From assembly GCF_026965535.1 (NCBI RefSeq), contig NZ_CP114039.1, positions 7,779,461 through 7,843,460 on the forward strand: DNA of 64,000 nt. The letters run 5' to 3'. Below are positions 27,748 through 35,857 of the stretch, one piece after another. Under the pieces are notes generated by a model, which saw nothing but the letters and a program-made list of their open reading frames with translations, ran no database searches and was not told the DNA's origin. A program made the position numbers and the translations under genes. The DNA is from Corallococcus sp. NCRR (GTDB taxonomy: Bacteria > Myxococcota > Myxococcia > Myxococcales > Myxococcaceae). Each line of letters begins with the position of its first letter. The first letter of the stretch is position 1.

Positions 27748-28502
27748 CCATGCTCCTTTCCAAGAACGACTTCCTTCCGCGCGCGGAGGCCACGCTTGCC
27801 CGACTGGACGGTGCCCTCCGGGATGCGCTCTCACATCAGGGCACGCCCCGGGTCACGACCCTGGAGAGGGCGTTCTCCAAGGACGCGTCCCTCCAGCCCG
27901 CCGCGCTCGCGAAGGCGCTGTGTCCCGGCCCCGTGTCGCATGTCGCCCTGGCCGCCGTGGTGATGCGCGAGCTCCTCGAGCCCGTGGACGCCGTACTGGA
28001 GGCGTCGCTGTCCAAGGCAACGGTGGTGACGGGCAACGCGAAGGCTCCCGGCTCGCTGCTCGTCACCTGTCCCCTCCTCGTGCTGGGCGACCTGGAGGTC
28101 GATGGAGTCCTGGACGACTGCGGACCGGATTCGACCGTCGTGGTCCTGGGCCGATGTGTCGCGCAGGGACTTCGGACGTCGGGGAACTTCCTGGTCCTGG
28201 GCGACCTGGTGGTCCGGGACGTCATCCAGGGCGTCTACAACGATGAGAGCCTCATCGTGGCGGGCAACCTGGAGACGCGCTTCCTGGACGAGAACGATCA
28301 CGAGGTCGCGTGCTACGGCGCAATCCGCGCGGAGCATCGCTTCGAGAACGGGCGCTCCGACGAGGAGGCCGCGTCGCTGGCCTCCGCCTTCCTGGTGCCC
28401 GGCCTCTGGAACATCGACCTCGGCGAAATCGACCACGACGAACTCTTCGATCGCATCCGGAAGAACGAGCCGGTCTTCAGCGAAACGAAGAAGCACCCTT
28501 GA
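27744..28502 (+). CDS. Beta-helix protein coupled to the patatin gene
   Basis: The 252-residue product has a helical N-terminal third and then a repetitive beta pattern: LLVLGDLEVDGVLDDC, STVVVLGRCVAQGLRTSG, NFLVLGDLVVRDVIQG and SLIVAGNLETRFLDENDHEV. The rungs are about 20 residues long and suggest a short right-handed beta-helix like those of bactofilin-like or polymorphic-toxin accessory proteins. No signal peptide is present, so it is probably cytoplasmic. The ATG overlaps the patatin stop (ATGA). That coupling suggests it controls, folds or neutralises the phospholipase. Immunity function is only inferred. No catalytic motif was recognised. Confidence 0.78.
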   Translation: MTMLLSKNDFLPRAEATLARLDGALRDALSHQGTPRVTTLERAFSKDASLQPAALAKALCPGPVSHVALAAVVMRELLEPVDAVLEASLSKATVVTGNAKAPGSLLVTCPLLVLGDLEVDGVLDDCGPDSTVVVLGRCVAQGLRTSGNFLVLGDLVVRDVIQGVYNDESLIVAGNLETRFLDENDHEVACYGAIRAEHRFENGRSDEEAASLASAFLVPGLWNIDLGEIDHDELFDRIRKNEPVFSETKKHP

Positions 28503-28597
28503 GCTGAAGGGCCCCGGGGTTGGCGGACGCCTCGGGTTTCGCGTGCATCGGTGGATGCCATGAGTAGGATTCTGGCGGCCTTCAGCCCGGAGCCCCG

Positions 28598-28999
28598 ATG
28601 GCATCCCCCACCGACACGCAGGACCCGTACGAGCGCATCTACCGCGTCTGCGAACAGGTGCCCTCCGGACAGGTGGCCACCTACGGAGACATCGCCACCA
28701 TCGTCGGCGGGGCCTGTGATGCGCGCACCGTGGGCCATGCGATGGCGGCGCTGGGGTCGCGCGCGGCGGCCGTGCCGTGGCAGCGCATCATCAACCGCAC
28801 GGGAGGCATCAGCACCTCCGGCAACCGTCAGCGCGAGCTGCTGGAGGCCGAGGGCGTCGCCTTCGACGACGCGGGCCACGTGCGCATGGACGCGCACCAC
28901 TGGAGGGGCCCGAGCGAGGCCTGGGCACGCGCCCACGGCTTCAGCGTGCTGCCTCCCCGGGACGCGCCCGCACCCGACGCGCAGCTCAAGCTCTTCTGA
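28598..28999 (+). CDS. Alkyltransferase-like (ATL / MGMT-family) DNA-binding protein
   Basis: The 133-residue protein is the DNA-binding domain of the O6-alkylguanine transferase family: YERIYRVCEQVPSGQVATYG, then DIATIVGG, RTVGHAMAAL and VPWQRIINRTGGIS. In true transferases the active site reads PCHR with a reactive Cys; here it is PWQR, the pattern of ATL proteins. ATLs bind alkylated guanine without removing it and flag it for nucleotide excision repair. The C-terminal part carries a Trp-rich tail and ends in QLKLF. ATG 28598 fits the family N-terminus. It stands alone between the patatin pair and the ketosynthase operon. Confidence 0.88.
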   Translation: MASPTDTQDPYERIYRVCEQVPSGQVATYGDIATIVGGACDARTVGHAMAALGSRAAAVPWQRIINRTGGISTSGNRQRELLEAEGVAFDDAGHVRMDAHHWRGPSEAWARAHGFSVLPPRDAPAPDAQLKLF

Positions 29000-29042
29000 G
29001 CGGCGCGGGAAGGGCGCGCGCCGGCACCCCAATGCAGGCGCT

Positions 29043-30317
29043 TCAGAGCGCCGCCATCACCAAGGCGGAATGGATGCCAGAGAAGCTGTTGCACAGCTTC
29101 AACGCGTGCTGGAACGAGCCGGAGCGAGCCTCCTTCGCGACATAGTCCAGATCGCATCCCTCCCCGGGCTCATCCAGGTTGATGGTCGGGTGGTGACGCT
29201 GGTGTGCAAGCGACAGCGCGCAGGCGACGACCTCCAGGGCGTTGGACGCCCCCAGCGCATGGCCCAGCATGGACTTGAGCGAGTTGACGGTGATGCGGCG
29301 CGCACGGGCCCCCAGCGCCACCTTGATGGCGTTCGTCTCGAACAAGTCGTTTTGCGGTGTGGAGCTGCCGTGCGCGCTGACGTGGTCCACCGCATCCGGC
29401 GGCAGTCGGGCATCCTCCAGCGCCAAGCGGATGCAATGGGCCAGGTCCTCGCCGTCAACCGTGAGGTTCGTCATGTGGTAGGCGTTGCAGGAGGACGCCG
29501 CGCCCACCAGCTCCGCGAGGATGCGCGCCCCACGGGCCCGCGCCCGCTCTAACTCCTCCAACACCACGATGGCCGCGCCCTCCGCGGCGACGAAACCATC
29601 ACGCTGCTTGTCGAAAGGCCGCGACGCCGTGGCGGGGCTGTCATTGCGCCGGCTGGTCGCGCCAATGACGTCGAATGACGCGAAGCACATGGACGTGAGC
29701 GGCGCCTCGGCCGAGCCTGTCACCGCGACATCCACCTGCCCCGAGCGCACCAGATCGAACGCGGCGGAGATGGCATCCAGCGAGGCGGTGCAGCCCGTGG
29801 ACATCGTGAGCACCAGCCCCTCCGCGCCACAGCGCGCCGCCAGCTCGTGCGCCACCGTGTGGTAGGAGAACTGCCTGGCCAGGCTCCCCGGCGCCTCCAC
29901 GGGACGCGCGGAGGGCTCCCGCTCACGCGCGCGGAAAGCGGCCTCCATCGCCATCACCGCGCCGACGGCGTTGCCCATGACGACCGCGGAGCGTGCGCCC
30001 TCCAGGCTGCGCAGGTCCGCGTCACGCAGCGCCAGGTCCAACGCCAGCTCCGCCAGCAGCCCCCGCCGGTCCGTCACCCGTCGAGGGTCCTCGGGCAGCA
30101 GGGCATCCGGGATGATGCCGGCCACCCGTGAGCGCAGGGTCTCCACGGGAAAGCCGCCCGGCAGCGAGGTGAGCGCCACCGTTCCGCTGCGCCCCTCCTG
30201 GATGGCGTTCCAGAAGGACTGGCGTCCCACGGCCACGGGAGAGACGGGCCCCACGCCCGTGATGACGACGCGACGACGTCTGGGAGCGCTGGATGTGGGG
30301 GAGGACAAGGGCTTCAT
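29043..30317 (-). CDS. Beta-ketoacyl-ACP synthase (type II ketosynthase, active-site residues present)
   Basis: The 424-residue protein is a FabF/KSalpha-type ketosynthase. It has VVITGVGPVSPVA at the N-terminus, active-site Cys176 in TMSTGCTASLDA, His316 in SAHGSSTPQND, Lys348 and His353 in NSLKSMLGHALGAS, and an NSFSG tail loop where FabF has NSFGFGG. It should condense an acyl starter with an ACP-bound extender. The gene lies downstream of an acyl carrier protein and a ketosynthase-like protein with no catalytic residues, the arrangement of a minimal type II polyketide or polyene set. ATG 30317 is used, with a 69-bp gap from the ACP gene. FabF housekeeping function is less likely given the context. 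Confidence 0.88.
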   Translation of the reverse strand: MKPLSSPTSSAPRRRRVVITGVGPVSPVAVGRQSFWNAIQEGRSGTVALTSLPGGFPVETLRSRVAGIIPDALLPEDPRRVTDRRGLLAELALDLALRDADLRSLEGARSAVVMGNAVGAVMAMEAAFRAREREPSARPVEAPGSLARQFSYHTVAHELAARCGAEGLVLTMSTGCTASLDAISAAFDLVRSGQVDVAVTGSAEAPLTSMCFASFDVIGATSRRNDSPATASRPFDKQRDGFVAAEGAAIVVLEELERARARGARILAELVGAASSCNAYHMTNLTVDGEDLAHCIRLALEDARLPPDAVDHVSAHGSSTPQNDLFETNAIKVALGARARRITVNSLKSMLGHALGASNALEVVACALSLAHQRHHPTINLDEPGEGCDLDYVAKEARSGSFQHALKLCNSFSGIHSALVMAAL

Positions 30318-30386
30318 GGGGACCTCGGGTCGAGGGAGGGGTTCGACACAGCTCCGGGCGGACGACGTGCCCGGGGATGACCGCGG

Positions 30387-30665
30387 TCACACGGCGCCTG
30401 ACGAAGGGAGGCCGGGACGAGAGTCGCCAACGAGCGGTTGGATGCGCTCGGCCAGCTCCGCGACGGTGCGCACGCCCCGGATGTCGGGCGCGGCCTGGGG
30501 CGGAACGCCCAGCGTCTTGCAGACCGTCGCGGCGAGCTCCACGGCGTCGATGGAGTCGATGCCCAGCTCCTCGTAGAGCTGGGTGGTGGGCGTGACACCG
30601 CCTGGCGAATGCCCGAGCGCGTACAGCGCGCCGAAGACGGTCTCGACGACGTCATCCTTGTTCAT
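30387..30665 (-). CDS. Acyl carrier protein
   Basis: This 92-residue protein has the ACP pattern: MNKDDVVETVFGALYALG, TQLYEELGIDSIDAVELAAT with Ser38 as the 4'-phosphopantetheine site, and a short helix IRGVRTVAELAERIQPLVG. The C-terminal extension of about 12 residues is Pro/Gly rich. The start ATG 30665 has GGAG six bases upstream; another ATG at 30677 would add four residues. It lies directly downstream of the KSbeta-like gene and upstream of the active ketosynthase, so it probably carries their growing chain. Confidence 0.88.
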   Translation of the reverse strand: MNKDDVVETVFGALYALGHSPGGVTPTTQLYEELGIDSIDAVELAATVCKTLGVPPQAAPDIRGVRTVAELAERIQPLVGDSRPGLPSSGAV

Positions 30666-30677
30666 GCCACGCTCCAT

Positions 30678-31718
30678 TCACGAGTGAAGCCACGACACGT
30701 CCACGCACTGCTCCCCCAGCGACAGCACGAGCACGGAGCGGGCGGCGCTCTCCCGCGCGAGCAGCTCGCACGCGAGGGCCATCGCGACCCCGCTGCCTGC
30801 TCCCAGGGAGTCCCCCAGCGTTCGACACGGCCACAGCCGAGGCACCGTGGCGCCCAGCCTCCGCTGCACCAGCGTCTCCAGCGCCTGTTCGTCCTCGCTC
30901 GCCGGGCGCGCGTCGCACACCACGGCCGCCAGCGGGGGCGTTCCTTCCATCCCCTCCAGGAACTCCGCCAGCCCCGCCTCCGTCCGCTCCGGACGGACCC
31001 GGCGGAAGGAGGTGTGCGCCCGCAGCACGCACGCGCCCTCCGAGGCCTCCACGCCTCGCGTCAGCAGGAGGAAGCCGGCGGCCTCGCTCAGCCACGGCAC
31101 CCAGTCCACCCCGGCGTCCTCCAGCACGGCTCGCACCAGCGGCGTCACGGGCGCCTCGGAGCCTCCGGCGACGAAGGGCCCCTGCCCTCCCTGGAGGAGC
31201 CGATGGAGCCCCCACCCGATGGCCTGCCCTCCCGAGCACCGGTCCGTGGTCACCGTCTTGGAGTGGCCGTGCATGCCCATGGCCAGGGTGACGTGGCCCT
31301 GAGCGGCGGCGGGAAACCAGGCGGTGGCCATGAACGGGCTGACGGGAGCCCCCTGGCCATACAAGACGCGCAGCTGCGGCTCCGTGAAGGTCCAGCCGGC
31401 CATCGTGTTGCCCACGAGCAGCCCGCAGTGCCAACGCGCCTCGGCGGAGAGCGGGTAGGACGACAGCACCTCGGACACCGCGGCGAGCGCCAGCAGGGAG
31501 AAGCGGTCGAGCCTGCGCGCCTCGACGGACGACAGCCGGGCCCGCGAAAGAAGCGCCTCCGTCTCGAGCTGGCGGTGCTTCGCGGGCTCGAAGCGCCTCC
31601 CCTCCTGGACCTCCGCCAGGAGCGACTCCGTGGTCATGCCCCGGGCCGACACCACGGCGCGGGCCTGGACGAGGACGGCGGACTCGACTTGCTCGGCTGA
31701 AAGTTCGGGAGTGCGCAT
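30678..31718 (-). CDS. Ketosynthase-like protein lacking catalytic residues (KSbeta / chain-length-factor-like)
   Basis: The 346-residue product has the thiolase fold of a ketosynthase but has lost the active site. The nucleophile segment reads TTDRCSGGQAIG (158-168); aligned with FabF TACTSGVHNIG the catalytic Cys position is Arg160, with a Cys one place later. The Lys/His region reads LGDSLGAGSG, with Asp303 for the His, and no HGTST-like motif is present. KSbeta or chain-length-factor subunits of type II systems pair with an active KSalpha in exactly this way. The first gene of the operon, it starts at ATG 31718 with AGGA five bases upstream. It could also be an unrelated scaffold that evolved from a ketosynthase. 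Confidence 0.8.
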   Translation of the reverse strand: MRTPELSAEQVESAVLVQARAVVSARGMTTESLLAEVQEGRRFEPAKHRQLETEALLSRARLSSVEARRLDRFSLLALAAVSEVLSSYPLSAEARWHCGLLVGNTMAGWTFTEPQLRVLYGQGAPVSPFMATAWFPAAAQGHVTLAMGMHGHSKTVTTDRCSGGQAIGWGLHRLLQGGQGPFVAGGSEAPVTPLVRAVLEDAGVDWVPWLSEAAGFLLLTRGVEASEGACVLRAHTSFRRVRPERTEAGLAEFLEGMEGTPPLAAVVCDARPASEDEQALETLVQRRLGATVPRLWPCRTLGDSLGAGSGVAMALACELLARESAARSVLVLSLGEQCVDVSWLHS

Positions 31719-31796
31719 GGCGGTCCTGGAAGGGCGGTCTCCAACCCGGTGAGGCCTGACGGGACAGGGGACAGTATCGAAAGAGCACGGAACGTC

Positions 31797-31828
31797 GGGA
31801 GGCGCGCCACGGGGGGGCGCGGCCTCCC
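31797..31828 (-). terminator. Hairpin downstream of the lipoprotein gene at 31834
   Basis: GGGAGGCGCGCC (31797-31808) pairs with GGCGC (31816-31820) and GCCTCCC (31822-31828), a 12-bp stem with one bulged G and a 7-nt loop. It lies just past the stop of the lipoprotein and upstream of the KSbeta gene. On the minus strand it is followed by GACGTTCC, so the T-run is poor. Confidence 0.5.
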
Positions 31829-31833
31829 CGGGT

Positions 31834-32415
31834 TCACGGCAGGCCGAGCAGGGTCAACGTTGTCAGCCCGGACATCTGGGTGAGGCCCTCGGGTGAGGTG
31901 CAGGCATCGAGGTCCGTGGAGAGGTACGTCAGCGTCCGGAGGGCGACGGCCCCCCTGTACTTGCCGGACTCCACCGTGCCCACGTACGTGATGACGATGG
32001 TGGTGGAGCCGACCTGCGAGGACACCCGGGTCTGGACCAGCGTTGACGTCTCCCCCGTGTTCCACGTCACCACCGTGCGCGCCGAGCCGATCTCCAGCAG
32101 GTCATTGCAGGTATAGGCGGTGGTGTTGATGGTGAAGTTGTTCGTCGCGGACGTCAGGCCCGGGTCGAACACGGAGACGCAGTTGGAGAAGGTCGCCTGG
32201 CCCTGGATTGTCACCGCCTGGGGCGTGCTCCGCAGCGGGGGTGAATAATTGGTGACCACCGCACCCACCGGGCAGCTCACCAGCGCCAACAGCTTCTGCT
32301 CCTGCTGTGCGGTGGGCTCCGCGGGTGCGCGGGCGGAAGGCTCGTCACCGCAACCAGACAGCAGCCCCCCCGCAAGACAGGACGACAACACAATGAAACT
32401 GGACAGTCGACGCAT
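31834..32415 (-). CDS. Lipoprotein of unknown function
   Basis: The 193-residue product has a signal peptide with lipobox LLSGC (Cys 22), an Ala/Pro/Gln-rich linker (ARAPAEPTAQQEQKL) and a beta-rich domain with four cysteines: YSPPLRSTPQAVTIQGQATF, FTINTTAYTCNDLL, VVTWNTGETSTL, GSTTIVITYVGTV and LTQMSGLTTLTLLGLP. No catalytic motif or named family was recognised. ATG 32415 was chosen because it gives a proper signal sequence; the frame continues upstream without meaning. It probably ends at the 31797-31828 hairpin and is separate from the ketosynthase operon downstream. Confidence 0.78.
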   Translation of the reverse strand: MRRLSSFIVLSSCLAGGLLSGCGDEPSARAPAEPTAQQEQKLLALVSCPVGAVVTNYSPPLRSTPQAVTIQGQATFSNCVSVFDPGLTSATNNFTINTTAYTCNDLLEIGSARTVVTWNTGETSTLVQTRVSSQVGSTTIVITYVGTVESGKYRGAVALRTLTYLSTDLDACTSPEGLTQMSGLTTLTLLGLP

Positions 32416-32815
32416 GGCGCTCCCGGCGATGCAAGTGAAAGGCATTGATAAAGCCAAACACCTGACCGGGCAATGTGGGCGCGCCGCGCCGTCCGCGAAC
32501 CAACGCGGACCCTGCCTCGCGGGATGAGCGGTGAAGTGAGTGCGACCCCGAAACAAGACAGTCACGGCGGGATGACAGGGTGCCCCCTCCCCGCTCAGCG
32601 GTGCGCCGTCGCGCCGCCAGCGACAGGGCCAGGGCTCTGCGCTCGTGTTGGAGGGTGCTCTTGTTCCTACCGGGGCAGGACGGTCGGTCGCACGGGGCTC
32701 ACGGAGCGTCCGGGCGGCCGGACACGAGGCAAAAGCGCTCGCCAGGCCGCCTGCTTTTCAGCGCGGAATAAAGGCGGCAGCCTCGGGTCCTCGCCCACTG
32801 CTTGGACCTCGAAGA
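32416..32815. other. Intergenic region without a supported gene
   Basis: This 400-bp divergent stretch separates the minus-strand lipoprotein from the plus-strand M15 peptidase. Its open frames are Arg-rich and lack any domain or signal peptide. The left end (about 32416-32460) is AT-richer and holds a possible sigma54-like element at 32441-32456. The right end must carry the promoter of the peptidase gene. Nothing else was recognised. Confidence 0.6.
32441..32456 (-). promoter_or_regulatory. Weak sigma54-like -24/-12 element
   Basis: On the minus strand the sequence TGGCTTTATCAATGCC has GG at 32455-32454 and GC at 32443-32442 with exactly 10 nt between, the spacing of sigma54 promoters. Only TGGC matches the -24 box well; the -12 side reads ATGCC instead of TTGCW. 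Expected start near 32430, about 15 nt upstream of the lipoprotein ATG. Confidence 0.25.
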
Positions 32816-33361
32816 ATGTCCTCTCCCCTGCTCCGCTGGGGCCTCGTGCTCCTCATCTGTCTGCTGGCACCCGTCGGGTTCGCGAAGGAAGCGAAGGTCC
32901 GCAGGGCCAAGGCGAAGACACCGCGCCTGGTGCGGATCCACAGCGGCCACCGGCTCCACCGCGACGCGGCGGCCGCCTTCGAGCGCATGGCCGCGGAGGC
33001 GCGCACGGCGGGGCAGCCGCTGCTCGTCACCAGCGGGTGGCGTTCGTATCAGCAGCAGCGCTTCCTGTGGCGCCGCTACCGCAAGGGGCTGGGCCCCAAG
33101 GCCGCGCGGCCGGGCCGCTCCAATCACAACCGCGGGCTCGCGGTGGACCTGGTGGTGGGCAGCGAGGAGGCGTCCCCCACGTATGACTGGCTCGCGGGCA
33201 ACGCGTGCCGCTTCGGCTTCCGCCGCACCGTGAAGTCGGAGCCGTGGCACTGGGAGTACCGGCCCAGGAGCACCTCCGCGCCCGAGGCCGGAGAGGACTG
33301 CCTGGGCCGCCCCCTGGAGGTGGAGCCCGCGCCCGCCGTGGTCCGCCAGGACGCGAGCTAG
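32816..33361 (+). CDS. M15-family (VanY/DdpX-like) D-Ala-D-Ala carboxypeptidase
   Basis: The 181-residue protein has a signal peptide (LLRWGLVLLICLLAPVGFA) and a LAS-type zinc peptidase domain. Zinc ligands are visible in SNHNRGLAVDL (His and Asp, about residues 102-112) and EPWHWEY (His, about 142-148); the substrate segment LLVTSGWRSYQQQ is also typical. It should cut terminal D-Ala or short peptides from peptidoglycan outside the cytoplasmic membrane. The C-terminal 30 residues are a Pro/Glu tail. ATG 32816 has GAAGA just upstream. Its stop overlaps the stop of the sensor-kinase gene on the other strand by 4 bp. Confidence 0.88.
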   Translation: MSSPLLRWGLVLLICLLAPVGFAKEAKVRRAKAKTPRLVRIHSGHRLHRDAAAAFERMAAEARTAGQPLLVTSGWRSYQQQRFLWRRYRKGLGPKAARPGRSNHNRGLAVDLVVGSEEASPTYDWLAGNACRFGFRRTVKSEPWHWEYRPRSTSAPEAGEDCLGRPLEVEPAPAVVRQDAS

Positions 33362-35775
33362 GCCACGCGCGGCGGCAGCTCCACGATGAACCTCGCGCCG
33401 TGCCCCGGCTCGCTCTCGACGCGGATGCTTCCACCGTGCGCCTCGACGATGCGGCGTGTGATGAAGAGCCCCAGGCCGAGCCCTCCGTAGTTGAGGGAGG
33501 CGGCGCGCTCGAAGCGCTCGAAGATGCGGGCCTGGGATTCGAAGGGAATGCCCAGGCCGTGGTCCTCGACGATGAGCCGGGCCCTGTCCGCGTGCTTCAC
33601 GACCTCCATCCGGATGGGGTGCCCCGCTCCGTACTTCATCGCGTTGGTCAGCAGGTTGAGCATGACCTGCTCCATCCGGAGGCGATCCCAGCGGCCCCAG
33701 ACCGGCTCCGGGGCCACCAGCTCGAACTCGCAGCCCGCCTTCTGGAGCGACTCCGCGATGTGGCCCGCCATGTGCCGGGCGACCGTCACCAGGTCCAGCG
33801 CCTCGAGACGCAGGTCGATCCGCTTCTCGTGGACGCGTGAAACATCGAGCAGGTGGTCCGCCAGGTTCGACAAGCGTTGGAGCTGATCCTGGAAGACCTC
33901 CAGCATCCGCGTCACCCGCTCCGCGGACAGGGGCCGCGCCCCCGTGAGCAGCGCGGACTCCATCTGCTGCACCCGCAGCCGCATGGACGTCAGCGGGGTC
34001 TTCAGCTCATGGGAGGCAATGGACAGGAATTCATCCCGCGCGCGGATGGACTCCTGCGCCGAGCAATAGAGCCGCGCATTGTCGATGGCGAACGCGGCCC
34101 GGCGCCCGAGCTCCTCCGTCAACGTCAGGTCCTCCGGCGCATACGTGCGCCCCGGTGCGGGAGACAGGAGGTACAGCACGCCCAGGGGGCGGCCTCGTGC
34201 CTGGAGGGGCACCCCCAGCGAAGGGCGGTCCAGGAGCGGCCTCAGCGCCTCCGGCAGCGCCCTGGAATCCCACAGGCCCCGTGACGCTTCGGACACCTCT
34301 GAGACTCCCGTGGCCAACACCCGGGCCGGACCGTGAGGGGCGTTCGGGTCCGGCGGGTGGCGTCGCAGGAACTCCCGCACGCTCGCGGCACGGGCCGGCG
34401 ACCGGTCCGCCACCGCCACCGCCGCAGGCCGCAGGCCCACGCCCTCCGTCCGCACGAAAAAGACACACAGCTCCGCCAGCAGGGGCACGGCCAGCTCGGC
34501 GACCCGCTGGAGCGTGATTTCAGGGTCGAGCGAGGCCACCAGCTCGCGGCTCGCCTCCGCCAGGAATCGCTGGGACAGCTCCATCCGCTTGCGCTCGGTG
34601 ATGTCGGTGGCGATTCCGCAGAGCGCGTAGGCCACCCCGTTGGCGTCGAGCAGCGGGAACTTCTGCGTGAGGTGGATGTGGATCCCATCGTCGTGCAGGA
34701 GCCGCTCCTCCCGCTGCACCGGGGCCCGGCCCTGGAAGATGTCCCGGTTGGTCTCGTGCAGCGCCTCCGCGATGTCCCGGGGAAAGACATCGAGAGCCGT
34801 CTTGCCAGCGACCTCTTTCCGGGTGCGGTGGAAGAGCCGCTCCCACTCGCGGTTCACGAACAGGAAGCGCAGCTGCGTATCCAGCAGGAAGAACACGGTC
34901 GGCGCGTTGTCCAGGATGGCGCGCAGCCGCTGCTCGCTCTCCTGCAACGCACCCTCCGTCCGCTTCCGCTCGGTCACGTCGATCAGCACCGCGAGCGAGC
35001 GGACCATCTTCCCGGAGCTGTCCCGCTCCACGATGGCGGACAAGAGGACGTCGATGACCTCCCCGCTCTTCTTCACGAGCTGGTACGGCACGTCCCTGCA
35101 CGACCCTGTTTTGTAATATTCGGGCAGGACGACCTCGCGGGCGTACCGCCGGGACTCCGGCGTGAGGAACTCCACCGACTCACGCCCGAGCACCTCCTCG
35201 CGCTCGTATCCCAGCGTGCTCAACCAGAAATCGCTGACGCTGATGAGCCGCCCGCGTGGATCGATGGATTGCATCATCACGGGCGTGCTGTTGTAGAGCG
35301 ACCGGTACTTCTCCGAGCCCTCGCGCGCCGCGTCCTCGGCCCGCTTGAAATGGGTGACGTCGCTGATGACGGAGACGCCGCCGCGCACCCGGCCGGCCCC
35401 GTCGAGGACCGGACTGGAGCTGACGTGCAGCCAGGTCCCCGCTGGCCTCGATTCATTGCACAGGAAGACCTCCGCGCGGCTGACGGCCTCGCCTCGGAGG
35501 GCCTGGCTCATGGGCAGGAGCTCGGACGGATAGAGCGTGACCTGGTCCGGCAGGTAGAGCCCGTAATGCACCGGCCACCGGCCGACCAGTTCGTCGGTAG
35601 GCCCCATGCCCAGGATGTGTTCCCCCATCGGGTTGAGGAACACGAGGCGCTGGTGCTCGTCCGCCACCAGCAGCCCTTCGCCCATGCTGGCGAGCACGGC
35701 ATCGAGGAGGCTGTCGTGCCCGGGCGGCGGGGCCCGCTGGGGCGGAGGCGCTGGGCTGTCGTGCAGGCGGGCCAT
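33358..35775 (-). CDS. Multi-PAS/GAF sensor histidine kinase
   Basis: From ATG 35775 the protein is 805 residues. Three PAS domains (about 20-140, 150-275, 280-400) are followed by a GAF domain (about 405-555) and a transmitter. The phospho-acceptor His is in DEFLSIASHELKTPLTSMR (HisKA H-box), followed by the HATPase blocks LNLLTNAMKYG (N box), EDHGLGIP (G1) and GGLGLGLFITRRIVEAHGG (G2). No membrane helix is apparent, so it is a cytoplasmic sensor. No response regulator is adjacent, so its partner must be elsewhere. An in-frame TTG at 35811 is an alternative start. Its 3' end overlaps the M15 peptidase stop. Confidence 0.9.
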   Translation of the reverse strand: MARLHDSPAPPPQRAPPPGHDSLLDAVLASMGEGLLVADEHQRLVFLNPMGEHILGMGPTDELVGRWPVHYGLYLPDQVTLYPSELLPMSQALRGEAVSRAEVFLCNESRPAGTWLHVSSSPVLDGAGRVRGGVSVISDVTHFKRAEDAAREGSEKYRSLYNSTPVMMQSIDPRGRLISVSDFWLSTLGYEREEVLGRESVEFLTPESRRYAREVVLPEYYKTGSCRDVPYQLVKKSGEVIDVLLSAIVERDSSGKMVRSLAVLIDVTERKRTEGALQESEQRLRAILDNAPTVFFLLDTQLRFLFVNREWERLFHRTRKEVAGKTALDVFPRDIAEALHETNRDIFQGRAPVQREERLLHDDGIHIHLTQKFPLLDANGVAYALCGIATDITERKRMELSQRFLAEASRELVASLDPEITLQRVAELAVPLLAELCVFFVRTEGVGLRPAAVAVADRSPARAASVREFLRRHPPDPNAPHGPARVLATGVSEVSEASRGLWDSRALPEALRPLLDRPSLGVPLQARGRPLGVLYLLSPAPGRTYAPEDLTLTEELGRRAAFAIDNARLYCSAQESIRARDEFLSIASHELKTPLTSMRLRVQQMESALLTGARPLSAERVTRMLEVFQDQLQRLSNLADHLLDVSRVHEKRIDLRLEALDLVTVARHMAGHIAESLQKAGCEFELVAPEPVWGRWDRLRMEQVMLNLLTNAMKYGAGHPIRMEVVKHADRARLIVEDHGLGIPFESQARIFERFERAASLNYGGLGLGLFITRRIVEAHGGSIRVESEPGHGARFIVELPPRVA

Positions 35776-35857
35776 GGGACGCGTGAAGGGGGCGGACTCT
35801 TCCCCCTTCAAGGATGGGGGCTCGCCCGCCCATGTGCCAGACGCCGCGCGCCCGGGG

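Noticed and set aside
28504..28587. Inverted repeat GCTGAAGG / CCTTCAGC between the beta-helix and ATL genes
   Set aside because: Only 8 bp with a 68-nt spacer; such matches are common in GC-rich DNA and no further pairing supports it.
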